Shown here: in pieces, positions 10,103 to 19,750 of the stretch
How positions within the stretch are numbered: the first letter of the stretch is position 1
Layout: every line of letters starts with the position of its first letter
NCBI GenBank assembly: GCA_014871385.1
Contig: CM026426.1
Coordinates: 31,703,386 to 31,767,385 of the forward strand
DNA length: 64,000 nucleotides
Direction of reading: 5' to 3'
Origin: Ceratodon purpureus
Taxonomy: Eukaryota; Streptophyta; Bryopsida; Pseudoditrichales; Ditrichaceae
Program-made: the position numbers and the translations under genes
Notes under the pieces: model-generated
Database searches by the model: none
Seen by the model: the letters and a program-made list of their open reading frames with translations, nothing else
Told to the model about the DNA's origin: nothing

Positions 10103-11475
10103 CGCGGCGGCCATGAGGGACTTCGTTCCACCATAGAGCTGATACACCGCCCCCCCGTGATTGCAGAAAGTGTCGTAGACCTGCAGGTAGAACTCCATCC
10201 TTAACTCGGATGGATACACTGCGTACCTCCTTTCGTTGAACTTCCTGTTGTCCTTGTACAGTGGATGGTCCAAAGTTCAGTACTCGCTCAGAGGTTTTGG
10301 CATTGACATTTCGTTCTCAAGTAAATTATCATCAATGAGAAACAAGAGTTTGAGAGGTTCCATCGCGATTTTGCCCTTAATGAGGTACCCGCCGAGTCGC
10401 TCGTTAGGTGCGGGTAAATACTCTGAATGGACTCTTCTGCGACCACTCAAGGTGTTTTGCTCCACCCAAGTCAGCACCTGGGCGAAGTCCTCATCGTCTC
10501 CGCAAATGAGAAGCCAGTGCGGAACATCGTTAAACAGGGGCTGCCCATAGTCATCAATCATATTGAAAACTCCATGAAGAAGGGGTTCTCCAAAGTGTAG
10601 TTATGCCTCGTCTTGTAGGTTGGGAGGAACCGGAAGACGATGATTCCGAATGTGAGTGCGTGGGACGACAACCTCCATATATCAAAGGGCCAAGATCCGA
10701 AGGCGAGTCGAGGCTCCCTGATGAATGGGAGAAACCACATCTCAGCTGAAGGACTCTGAAACGCATATCGAACCTTCAGGAAGGTTTTAAAGAACTCAAC
10801 CGCATATAGGGAGAGATCCTTGGCAGACTTATTGCAAAACTGTGTAGCTCTAGAGTTAGTCCGGTACGAGTCTGGAATACCCCAATCAAGCAGAACGTGC
10901 TTGGACTCCTTGGAGACATGGTAAGCCTTCTTGAAATGCTTCCAAGCAGGTACATCAAGGCCGTCTCTCTTGAATAAATGGAGCGTTGGCTTAATGTTGT
11001 TGAGCTCCGCCTGAGCTTCTGCCTTACGTTTTCTCCGCTCCACCCACTCCTTGACCGAGTAGCAGTCCTCCAGTACATTCGTATTGTGCTTGATGACAAC
11101 CTTCGGATATGTGTACTTCCAACTTGGCCCAGACTTATGCAGGATGTGCTTACACAGCTTCTAGTGATCTGCCTCTGTCAAGTTCCCGAGCGATTAGAAG
11201 AACTCCCTCGGAAGCGTTCCATCCTTGTCTGGAACGAACCCCTTCTTCTCATAGAATTTCTTGTGAGGTGCTTTGGTGTTAGGATCTATGAGTCCACCAC
11301 ATGCCGCAGACGCTATCACCTCCTTCCACAGGTCCCATGTTTCATCACTGGATGTGATGATCTTGAGCTCGTTTGTCAGGGAGATAGTAGTTTTCCCTCC
11401 CTTCTTCGCCACCAGGGCTTGATGCTTCGCCACATCGATCATAGCAAAGCGCTCCTTGATTGCTTTCATGAAGTT
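10103..11475 (-). pseudogene. DNA N6/N4-methyltransferase-like exon
   Basis: Large exon from acceptor GTATGCAG (11476-11478) to donor GCG|GTAAGT (10102). After a basic N-terminal half, HWLLICGDDEDFAQVLTW and a later HSEYLPAPNERLGG segment resemble the strand-helix and hE-iL region that follows the catalytic motif of beta-type adenine/cytosine-N4 methyltransferases. Then VYDTFCNHGG and GGTKSLMAAA (about 10103-10175) resemble the late SAM-binding motif DPFxGSGTTxxAA, with about ten residues inserted. I do not see a clear DPPY/NPPY motif. Stops: TAA 11194-11196, TAG 11161-11163, TGA 10277-10279; frameshift at about 10560 (ATGA overlap). The methyltransferase assignment rests on motif order and is an inference. 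Confidence 0.45.
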
Positions 11476-11525
11476 CTGCATACGCACAGGAAGAAACCTT
11501 AGATGATGCTTTCACGCAACTACAC

Positions 11526-11645
11526 TTTAGCTCGACTCGAGCTAAATTGCTCGAGATACACCAGAATATTGAAAACAAAGAAGATTATATACATTTAGCT
11601 CGACTCAAGGTAAACTGCCTGCAGTTTAGCTCGAGTCGAGCTAAA
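11526..11645. repeat. Three intronic palindromes
   Basis: Copies at 11526-11546, 11594-11614 and 11625-11645 (the last perfect), all within the intron 11476-11675 bounded by donor GTAAGT and acceptor GTATGCAG. The palindromes make up about a third of this 200-bp intron. Confidence 0.85.
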
Positions 11646-11675
11646 CTGCTAATGCTAATGAATCAATGAACTTAC

Positions 11676-13124
11676 GTCGTATGTCTTCGATGCTGGATTA
11701 CTTTTTGGACCTGTAGTCCTGCGCTCGGCTGCACCAGCGGCAGCATGTTTCGACTGCGGCTTACCATACTTCACCCACACTTTTCTTGAGGCAAGGATAT
11801 TGCTCGCCCAAGTTGGCTTAAAGGGTGCGAGATGGTTCACCCGATTATAGAATGCTGAGATCTTTCGCAGCTTATCATAATCATGCGTCCAAACGATGTA
11901 CGCGTCCCACCTCCTGAAGTCCCTCACCAACTCCTCACTGGCGTTATCCTCGATGAGAGATTTTGACGCCGCAACGCTGTGTTGCCCGTTGATGATATGG
12001 AATGTACAGCCCCTTAGATCTTCTTCTTGTTGTGGTCGTGCCTTCGTGTCCGGCATCAGACACAGGGTTTGCTGCTGTGTCCTATCCGGCATGTTGATCA
12101 AGTAATTCTTCATCTCCTCCATGCCACGCTTCTCATAAGCACGGATAGTCCAATGGGCCGGTGCACGCTTGCACCGCGTCACGTCCACACTAAACTTCTT
12201 TAGTTGCCCATTCGTTTTGAAGACGAACTCCTCTTGGCAATCAACGAAGAAATTCTGGTAAATTTGATTGGCATTATCGAAGTCCAGGACCTCTCCAACC
12301 TTGTTCACCTTTGGGAGTTCCACGAGAACAGAGTTCAAACTTGTTGCCAAGTCCTCCGCAGATACGAGCAAGTCCTTCTTGGGCTTTGGCTTGTCAGTTT
12401 TCTTCTCAAGGCCTTTCTTCTTCAATGGTGAGAGGGGTGAAGGAGTTGCAGAAGCGCCCCGGCTTTGGGAAGGAACTATTGCTCTCCCCCTACTGCGTCC
12501 TGTCAGTTGGCTTCCCATTTGGCTCCCAGTTGCTGTCACTCCAGAAACGTCAATATGAGATTTTCCTAGGTTTAGCTTAATCTTTGCCTCCGTTGCGGCG
12601 AGCGTAAGGGTGCTGACAACATTCCTCAGTTTCCAGGCTAGGAATTTCGCCGGGAGAGTACGTCCATCTTTTGTTGCCCACTTCCTGTCCAGTACTTCTT
12701 GACTCATTGTGTTCACTATCTCATCGTTGCATGAATTCGACAGAATTTCCATTAAGAAAATCGGGTCGAAGAGGTTCTCTGCTACGTCTACTACTACGGA
12801 GAAGAGGTATGGATTAGCCTCCATAGATGAGCAGAGGATCTTTATTTGATCTCTCCCCTTATAGTCAAACTCAGTGACCTTTGTTTCAATGTCGATGACC
12901 AGAAGATCATCGACTTCACCCTTGTAAGTAGGTAAGATATGGGGTGTGTAGGTAAGATATGGGGTGTGTGCAACCCATCGCAATGTCCAGTTTTTGACCT
13001 TCGAGGGGTCTTTGAAGGTCGACGGCTCAAATGTGTTTGAGTCATCCCCGTCATCATCATCCGAATCCGAGTTAGGAACAGGCTTGAAGAAATGTTGTAG
13101 CGCCTCCAGTACCCTTGCTTTCTC
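11676..13124 (-). pseudogene. ParB/sulfiredoxin-like domain exon
   Basis: Exon from an acceptor near 13125 to donor TACGAC|GTAAGT (11675). It reads an acidic segment (SDSDDDDGDDS), a middle region with a low-complexity basic linker, and a C-terminal domain with HWTIRAYEKRGMEEMKNYL and FHIINGQHSVAASKSLIED (11950-12010). The INGQHS box and its context resemble the DGNHR/GxHR box of ParB-like nuclease folds, with Ser replacing the usual Arg. In bacteria and phages such domains are often fused to or beside DNA methyltransferases, which matches the next exon here. A 20-bp tandem duplication at about 12928-12967 lies in the N-terminal part. The exon is otherwise open for over 440 codons. ParB-like fold: likely; function unknown. 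Confidence 0.5.
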
Positions 13125-13170
13125 CTCAGTGCAAGGAGGAGACGTTTAACATAAGAGAAATTCAAAGCCA

Positions 13171-13831
13171 TTTAGCTCAATTCGAGCTAAATGTTGGTTC
13201 TATTAAAAAATATAACACATGACATCCCAGCAGTTTAGCTCGAGTTGAGCTAAACTGGTGGGACGCCCACCATGATCCCCTTGCAGTTTAGCTCGAGTCG
13301 AGCTAAACTGCTTGGGGGCTTTACTGAGAGCTCTGGAGTTTAGCTCGAGTCAAGCTAAACTGCACACCTCCTAGTAAAGCCCCCAAGCAAATTTAGCTCG
13401 AGTCGACCTAATTTGCTTGGGCTTCAGAAAGGAGAACTCTCAATTTTGCTCGACTCGCGCTAAATTGTAGGTGGATCTCCCGGGTAGGTTTCGGTAGATA
13501 CACTTACAGTTTAGCTCGACTCGAGCTAAACTGAGAGTTCTCCCTGCTAAATCTCAGCAGTGTAGCTCGAGTCGAGCTAAATCGTAGCTAAAAGCTACTT
13601 TGGACTTTGCAGTTTAGCTCGATTCAAGCTAAATTGTGAGTGGTCAAAGTAGCATTTGGCTACAGTTTAGCTTGAGTCGAGCTAAACTATAGCAATTAAT
13701 GAAATAATTTTAAAGTACTTTATGTTTTTAATCTTCTTTTATACATGGTGGATGTGAGTTTAGCTCGAGTCGAGCTAAACTGTCAAGCGATAGTTGTCTT
13801 CCGCAAGTAGTTTAGCTCAACTCGAGCTAAA
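13171..13831. repeat. Left palindrome array with paired inverted spacers
   Basis: Twelve copies of a 21-bp palindrome (TTTAGCTCGA, centre base, TCGAGCTAAA) start at 13171, 13234, 13287, 13339, 13392, 13444, 13510, 13561, 13613, 13666, 13759 and 13811. Most start-to-start distances are 51-53 bp. Spacers are unique in the main but pair in inverse: the 16-mer GCTTGGGGGCTTTACT in spacer 3 is complementary to spacer 4, GGAGAACTCTCA in spacer 5 to spacer 7, and spacer 8 to spacer 9 with a few mismatches. The array lies just upstream of the ParB-like exon. No Cas-like gene is present. Confidence 0.92.
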
Positions 13832-14235
13832 CTATTCTTGATTTTTGAGAGATTGATTATGCAATTTGCAGAAATATTTAGTACCTCTCGACCATTTTTA
13901 CTCAAATCCCTTCGTTGTGAATCTGCTGCGACGTGTTCCGCTTGCAGAAAAGAAGGCATTTTGAATGGTCAGAACATGAATACGAGACTGTTACAATGGT
14001 GTCACATCCTATCACACTCGTTCCGGAATAAGCAGAAGACAAACGACTAAAGTGCTTCCAATAAGCCCAATACTCACATACTAAGGCGACTGTAATTATA
14101 AATATCAAAATAAACCTATGTTGAAACTACAACACAATGCAAATGACAAATTTGATAACTATCTCTCACTAACACGACACCTCAAAGGAAATGAATTCCC
14201 GCCACGACCAAAACCAGCGCGAAAACACCACAGAC
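13832..14235. other. Non-coding stretch between array and GC island
   Basis: No convincing gene. Short ORFs are present on both strands, without recognisable motifs. Confidence 0.4.
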
Positions 14236-14395
14236 AGAGAAATGCAAAAGAAAACAAACTGCGTGGACAGGGTGTGCGGCGGGACTGTTCCCCGCCCTCG
14301 CGGGGGCTAGTGACCGCGCCGCCAAATCGTGGGGCCCCGTCACCGCGACGCTCGATGCCCTGTCCCCGCGGGTTCAGTTTTTTTATTTATTTATT
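14236..14395. repeat. GC-rich hairpin island
   Basis: About 150 bp of very GC-rich sequence in an otherwise AT-rich region, containing the hairpin CCCCGCCCTCGCGGGG and other G/C-run pairs. It ends abruptly at a T-rich tract (TTTTTTTATTTATTTATTTT). It may be the edge of another inserted element. Confidence 0.5.
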
Positions 14396-16270
14396 TTAAC
14401 TTGTTATTTTAAATTTGGTTCAACCAATACTTTTTTGCTTTTTTCAAATATATAAACAGAACTTTATTTTCTTACTCTTTCATATATATTCTAAAAATAA
14501 AATCCTCATTTTATGGATTCAAATGAATTCGCCTACATCAATGGACATCATTGTTGTAGTATTAATATATAATATTGTGTAAGGGTATAGACACTTGAGC
14601 AAGCACAAAATCTAAGTAGGCAAATTATTAACATTTTTTAGAGAATTGAAATTTTTATATTTATTCATGAGAAAAAAATATTTAAAATTTCGTAAATATT
14701 CATTAGTGTCTAATAAGGTGCAAATATATTACTTTAATAATATATTCATGAGAATCTAATATTTTTGTACGAATTAGCTTTTTATAGGAGAAACTTAATT
14801 TCTACGAAACTACAAATATTCATGAGTAGTAAATATTCTACTTTTTTTAAATATTCATAAGAAGCAAATATGTGCACAAATTTATTACTTGATAACAAGA
14901 AAGTACAATATTTGGTTCATGCGTATATTGTAACTTTACTAATATTAATTGAATATGAGACGTCTTCAAATTTAATTAACATCATAATTCTTTGAGATAT
15001 ACGAAGTTAAAATTAGTACAAAGACAAATTTTAATTTCAATACACAAGATTAGAGTTTAAATAATAGTTTTGTAATTATATTACGAAAGCATCAAATATG
15101 AATACACTATTAGCAATGAAAATTAATTTACTATACTCTAATTGGGAACATATTTACGCAAATGTTATCATCATATTATTCTTCTACAACTTGTTAGTTT
15201 AATTATGAATTAGAATTCTATTCCAAATAAATTCCATGCAATTTTGAAGATTTTGGTAATTCAGAATTCATATACAAGCATGTACATAGATACTGCAATT
15301 TAAAAATATAATTTTCATTATGGAATAGTAATTTTAGTTATATCAGAATCATTGAATGGTAATATCAATATTTGTAAGAATTGCGAGTTAAATATTACTG
15401 TCCATTTTTGTATTTTATTTGTATTAACCTAATACGGGTAGTGAGAAAGTGAATAACTTTTTATAGGAAGTCACTTAAAAGATAGATAGTGCGGTTCAGT
15501 CTCCATATTGTTAACCCCATAAGGTTTGGTAAACCTGCTCTTTCTTACCTTAAGAAGAATTCACCATGATGGCTCCAATAACTCACATGGAGTTGGAGAA
15601 CCATGTCCCTTAATGTGTACTGTGAATGGGGTTGAGGTTGCCAACCCAATGTGAGTTCCAATGAAAATTAAACAGGATAGGGAACTCATTTTTTTTTTTA
15701 TTCTGATGAAAAGTATTGGTAATTTTTTACAATGGTTCAAAACATGCTTGCATTATGTGAAGTTGGTATTGCATTTTGATTATATTTGGATTCATATAAA
15801 TTTATGAATCTACATTAGATTTGGATTTCTGAATTTCTATGAATGAAAGATAGAGAAGTATGTTTTTTTATTGTCTTTATTAGCTTTTAGCCTCCCCGTT
15901 ACTAAATTTACAGTAAAATATGGAAATATTATAATACAAAATAAACAAATAGGGTTTATAAATTAAAATTCTATTCAAAAGAAATTGCACGCAATTTTGG
16001 ATGTTTTAAAAAAATACACAATTTCGAGCTTCGAAGTGGACAAATTATGAACAATTGTAAAGGATGAAAATGTACATTTTTATTTTATGTAATAATAATT
16101 TGTAATTATTTGACTAAAGCATCAAATATGGATACACTATTAGCAATGAAAATGAATTTCATATACTCTAATTGGAAACATATTTACATAAATGTTGTCA
16201 TCATATTCTTAAAGTACATGTTAGTATCATAATTTATTTATAATATAATAATATAGTATAGTATACTAAG
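14396..16270. other. AT-rich non-coding region with a direct repeat
   Basis: No gene. About 115 bp at 15069-15181 recurs at 16091-16212 in the same orientation (shared AAGCATCAAATATG, GATACACTATTAGCAATGAA, CATATTTAC), diverged by roughly a tenth by eye. TATTCATGAG-type motifs recur through the stretch. Confidence 0.6.
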
Positions 16271-18241
16271 ATACTAATATATTCATTTACAATTTTATAT
16301 TTAATTAATGATTATAATACTAGAATTATAATCTATATTCAAGTATATACAAATCTAAAAATGATATATAAGTATATTCAAGTATATATATGAAGTACAT
16401 TGTTAAAAATAATAGTATTTAATTTTAGAATTCAATTCATTTATTATGGAAAATTATTTATATTTTTTAGAAGGTTTAAGGTTTTTTATATTTATTCATG
16501 AGAAGCGAATATTTAAACCATGGTATGCCTTGTATGATTGGCATGTATATTACAATAGTCTTAATCAATTCATTCACGTTCTACCTTGACTAATATTCTT
16601 ACAATTTTATTACATTCTAATAAGAAAGTGGAATGTTTGGTTCATTCATATAATTTCCCTAAAACAAAATTCATAATTCATGGATTCAAACGAAATTTAC
16701 TACTAAATTTATTAGAAAGCATGGATTATAAGAATACGAAATATACAAATATGAAAGTATCAAATGAAACACAGTTTTTTATCTAAAACAACCCTGTTTT
16801 GAAGGCATTCCATTCCAAAAATAGTTTACAATCCACACGGGGAACACCATCACCGAAAGTTACCAAAAGATGAAAGTCATATGTTTTTACATCTATGGTT
16901 GCCAAGTATCGTATAGTAGAACGGTCCTTCTAACTACTTCCTGAAGTCCCCTTTTCATATCTAAGTTGATTAGTAGCAAAAAATTAAACCGTAGAAGTAT
17001 ATCGAAGATGCCTGCAAGTTCACGAGCAAAGAGAAAAAGAGGATCAGATGGTATGATGTTTAGGGTTTAAAACAGAAAAGTGCATGTCAAAAGCAAGGAC
17101 TCATCCTCTTGACACTCACCACGAACTCAGCATCAGCCAATGAAATTCTGCGCAATACATACAGCAAACGTAATCTATTACTATGAAAACATCAAACTAA
17201 GGGCAAGGTTAAGGGTTCTGAGGAGATAACATTTCACCTACTCACTCATGTGGTGGGCTCCCCAATTTCCTGCTCCCCTCCTCATTAGAATCAACCATAG
17301 AGAAGCCCTCGCCGGAGGTGAGGGGAAACTTGATGTTGGAAGCGTTTATAATCTCCAGTTGCTCTAGACCATGTGCAATAGTCCAATCCCACTCCACACC
17401 AGGCTGCATTAGGTGTGCAACGGGGGAATGGCTACGCCGCGACCACGGGCGCACTCCACCGCCATAAACCACGGACGAAGCTCCTCCACTCCTTGTGGGG
17501 AAAGAACCACCTCGCACTCGTCTGGCGGGTAACTTGACACCCTAAAACCACCGCCCGACCTCCTCATCACAGCAAATGAACTACAAGTAGATGAAATAGA
17601 AGGGAAACTAAGAATGGAACAACTGTTTCGTCGCCCAAAGGAACTTATGCTTATGAAGGGGCATGGGCAGGAAGCCGAATGTTCCAGAGTAACGAAGGGG
17701 ATTTTGACCAGACTCGGTAACGGGACTTTGACCGATGTGGACTTTTGAAAGTCCGGATTCACTTAAATGTGTCATTTTAATTTATTATTAAAGAATTGAT
17801 TAATGGGATTGTATGCTTGCACAAGCATCTGGAGCCTTTCTTGATATCATATATTAAAACTACAATTATAAGTATGATCATTGATTTAATACGTTTCATT
17901 TGAATCCATGATTTATGAGTTTTGTTTTATAAAATTATATGAATGAACCAAACATTCCACTTTCTTATTAGAATGTAATAAAATTGTACAAATATAAGTC
18001 AAGGTAGAACATCAATGAATTGATTAAGGTTTATGTAATTTCCATGCCAATCATATAAGGCATACCATGGTTTAAATATTTGCTTCTCATGATTAAATAT
18101 AAATAATTTAATCTTCTAAAAAACGTATATACTTGAATATATTTGTATATCATCTTAAGATTTGTATATATTAGGATATAGTTTATTATTCTCGTACTAT
18201 TTCTAATTGGACATTAAATTGTTAATGAATATATTAGTACC
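16271..18241. mobile_element. Nested element with long inverted repeats
   Basis: Arms of about 350-430 bp, 16271-16700 and 17890-18241, are diverged reverse complements. Matching blocks include AAACCATGGTATGCC against GGCATACCATGGTTT, AAGAAAGTGGAATGTTTGGT against its complement, and CATGGATTCAAACGAAA against TTTCATTTGAATCCATG. The 1.2-kb centre is less AT-rich and holds a broken minus-strand ORF. Long inverted repeats around a small gene fit a foldback or Mutator-like non-autonomous element. No target duplication could be fixed by eye. Confidence 0.68.
17242..17762 (-). pseudogene. Unrecognised ORF in the nested element
   Basis: Two overlapping frames on the minus strand, 17409-17762 and 17242-17517, look like one product broken by a frameshift near 17415. 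Readable parts are DECEVVLSPQGVEELRPWFM and then WDWTIAHGLEQLEIINASN. No family was recognised. Base composition is clearly coding-like beside its AT-rich surroundings, so it may be a captured gene fragment. Confidence 0.35.
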
Positions 18242-18710
18242 TACTTGTAAATGAATATATAATTATATTATACATATTATATACTAACATGTATATTAAA
18301 AATATACATGTTAAGATGTAGAGTTCCAGAAACGAAAGAACAAATCTACACCATTCACGGCGTAAAGAACACATTATGAAATAAATAGAGACATAAATAA
18401 AAGTACATGAATATATATACATGATATTTATATCTGACTAAATATGTAGTATAAATAAATAATTCTAGATTTAAAAATATATCTACCTAGGTCCATCAAG
18501 CACTATTCATGAACTCACATATAATGATTTGATTTCATATATCATATATAATAATGAAATTGAGCAAAAATACATACTCTAGTACATGGAGGTATGAATA
18601 TTTGCAACGATATACTTCCCTGTATGAACCTTACTCACGAAATTCAAATAGGTTCAAACAATTTTCGATTTAATTTTATTCCATATACGAGATATTTAAT
18701 GACCCTAGAA
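18242..18710. other. AT-rich non-coding stretch
   Basis: Low-complexity A/T sequence. No gene or clear repeat structure was seen. Confidence 0.4.
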
Positions 18711-18805
18711 ATGCCTTAACCCTATATCCTAAAACCCGTAACCCTGGACCTAAGACCCTAAACCCTTAACCCTGAATCCTATACCCTAAACCGTGAACCC
18801 TGATA
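18711..18805. repeat. Degenerate telomere-like tract
   Basis: About ten imperfect CCCTAAA-type units in a row (ACCCTAAACC, CTTAACCCTGAATCC, ATACCCTAAACCGTGAACCC). This is the C-rich strand of the plant telomere repeat TTTAGGG in decayed form. Confidence 0.7.
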
Positions 18806-19396
18806 GAGGAGGAAAAGTTCCGGGCCAAAAGTCAATATTCTGCTGGCGCTATAGGGACTTCCAACCCATCCCATTTGATTTAATGCACCAAATATTTCGC
18901 ATCTGCATCTATCTAAAGGGCCGAGAAGTATGGAAAGTGGTAATTCCCGCGCTTTCTCACACCCCGAAATGTGGAGGGACGAATGGTCATGCATGATTCC
19001 CGCCTATTTTTGAAACTCAAGCGGCATGAAAATGGTCACACGTTAGAGAATGACCACTGGAATCGTCCCCGCTCGAAGTCTTTTCTCTACTCACTTGCTT
19101 CTCTCGCGTGTAGGAGCTCTCGGCGCTCACTTGGAGGTCGTTGTTTTCTGGGCGGAAGCTGTATTGCGCCGTTTCTCTTGTACGTCTTCTCTTTAGTTTT
19201 CTCCGATCATCAGTACACCTCATTGATTTCTGGTTGTGTATGCTTGCGATTGTTTCAAGTCATGGTGTATTAGCAGTGTCTCACTTTACTACTTGGAAAC
19301 ATTTGAGAGCGGACACCGTAAGCGTACTCTGAGTCTGCGACTCTGAATTCCGACGATGTAAGCACCTATTAAAGCGCCGCTTTTTGCGGACGCCAA
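18806..19396. other. Segment upstream of the right array
   Basis: Moderate GC with short ORFs on both strands and no recognisable product. It may hold the promoter of the plus-strand transposase-like gene. Confidence 0.35.
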
Positions 19397-19655
19397 TGTA
19401 GCTCGACTCGAGCTAAACAGCTGCATCCAAAGGGCAGCATCAATTTAGCTCAACTCGAGCTAAACTGTTCCTGGACTATGGGAAGCAGAAGTTTAGCTCG
19501 ACTTGAGCTAAGCTGATGCATCCAAAGGGCAGCAGCAGTTTAGCTCGAGTCAAGCTAAACTTCTGCTTCCCATAGTCCAGGAACAGTTAAGCTCGAGTCG
19601 AGCTAAACTTTTGCTTCCCATAGTCCAAGAACAGTTTAGCTCGAGTGGAGCTAAA
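19397..19655. repeat. Right palindrome array with exact inverted spacers
   Basis: Six palindromes start at 19397, 19444, 19492, 19539, 19586 and 19635, spaced 47-49 bp. Spacers 1 and 3 share TGCATCCAAAGGGCAGCA in direct orientation. Spacer 2 (19465-19491) and spacer 4 are exact reverse complements over their full 27 bp (core CCTGGACTATGGGAAGCAG). Spacer 5 repeats spacer 4 with two changes. The array lies about 100 bp upstream of the transposase-like start. Confidence 0.93.
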
Positions 19656-19750
19656 CTGCACTTGGGATAAGTTCTCAAACTTAAAGATGAATTTTCTTCA
19701 AGGAGTATAATATGTTCTCATAAAATTAGATCTGTTGCATTCCAAGTACA

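Noticed and set aside
13171..13831. CRISPR array
   Set aside because: Repeats are 21-bp perfect palindromes, spacers form inverted pairs, and the setting is a plant transposon with introns. No Cas gene is present.
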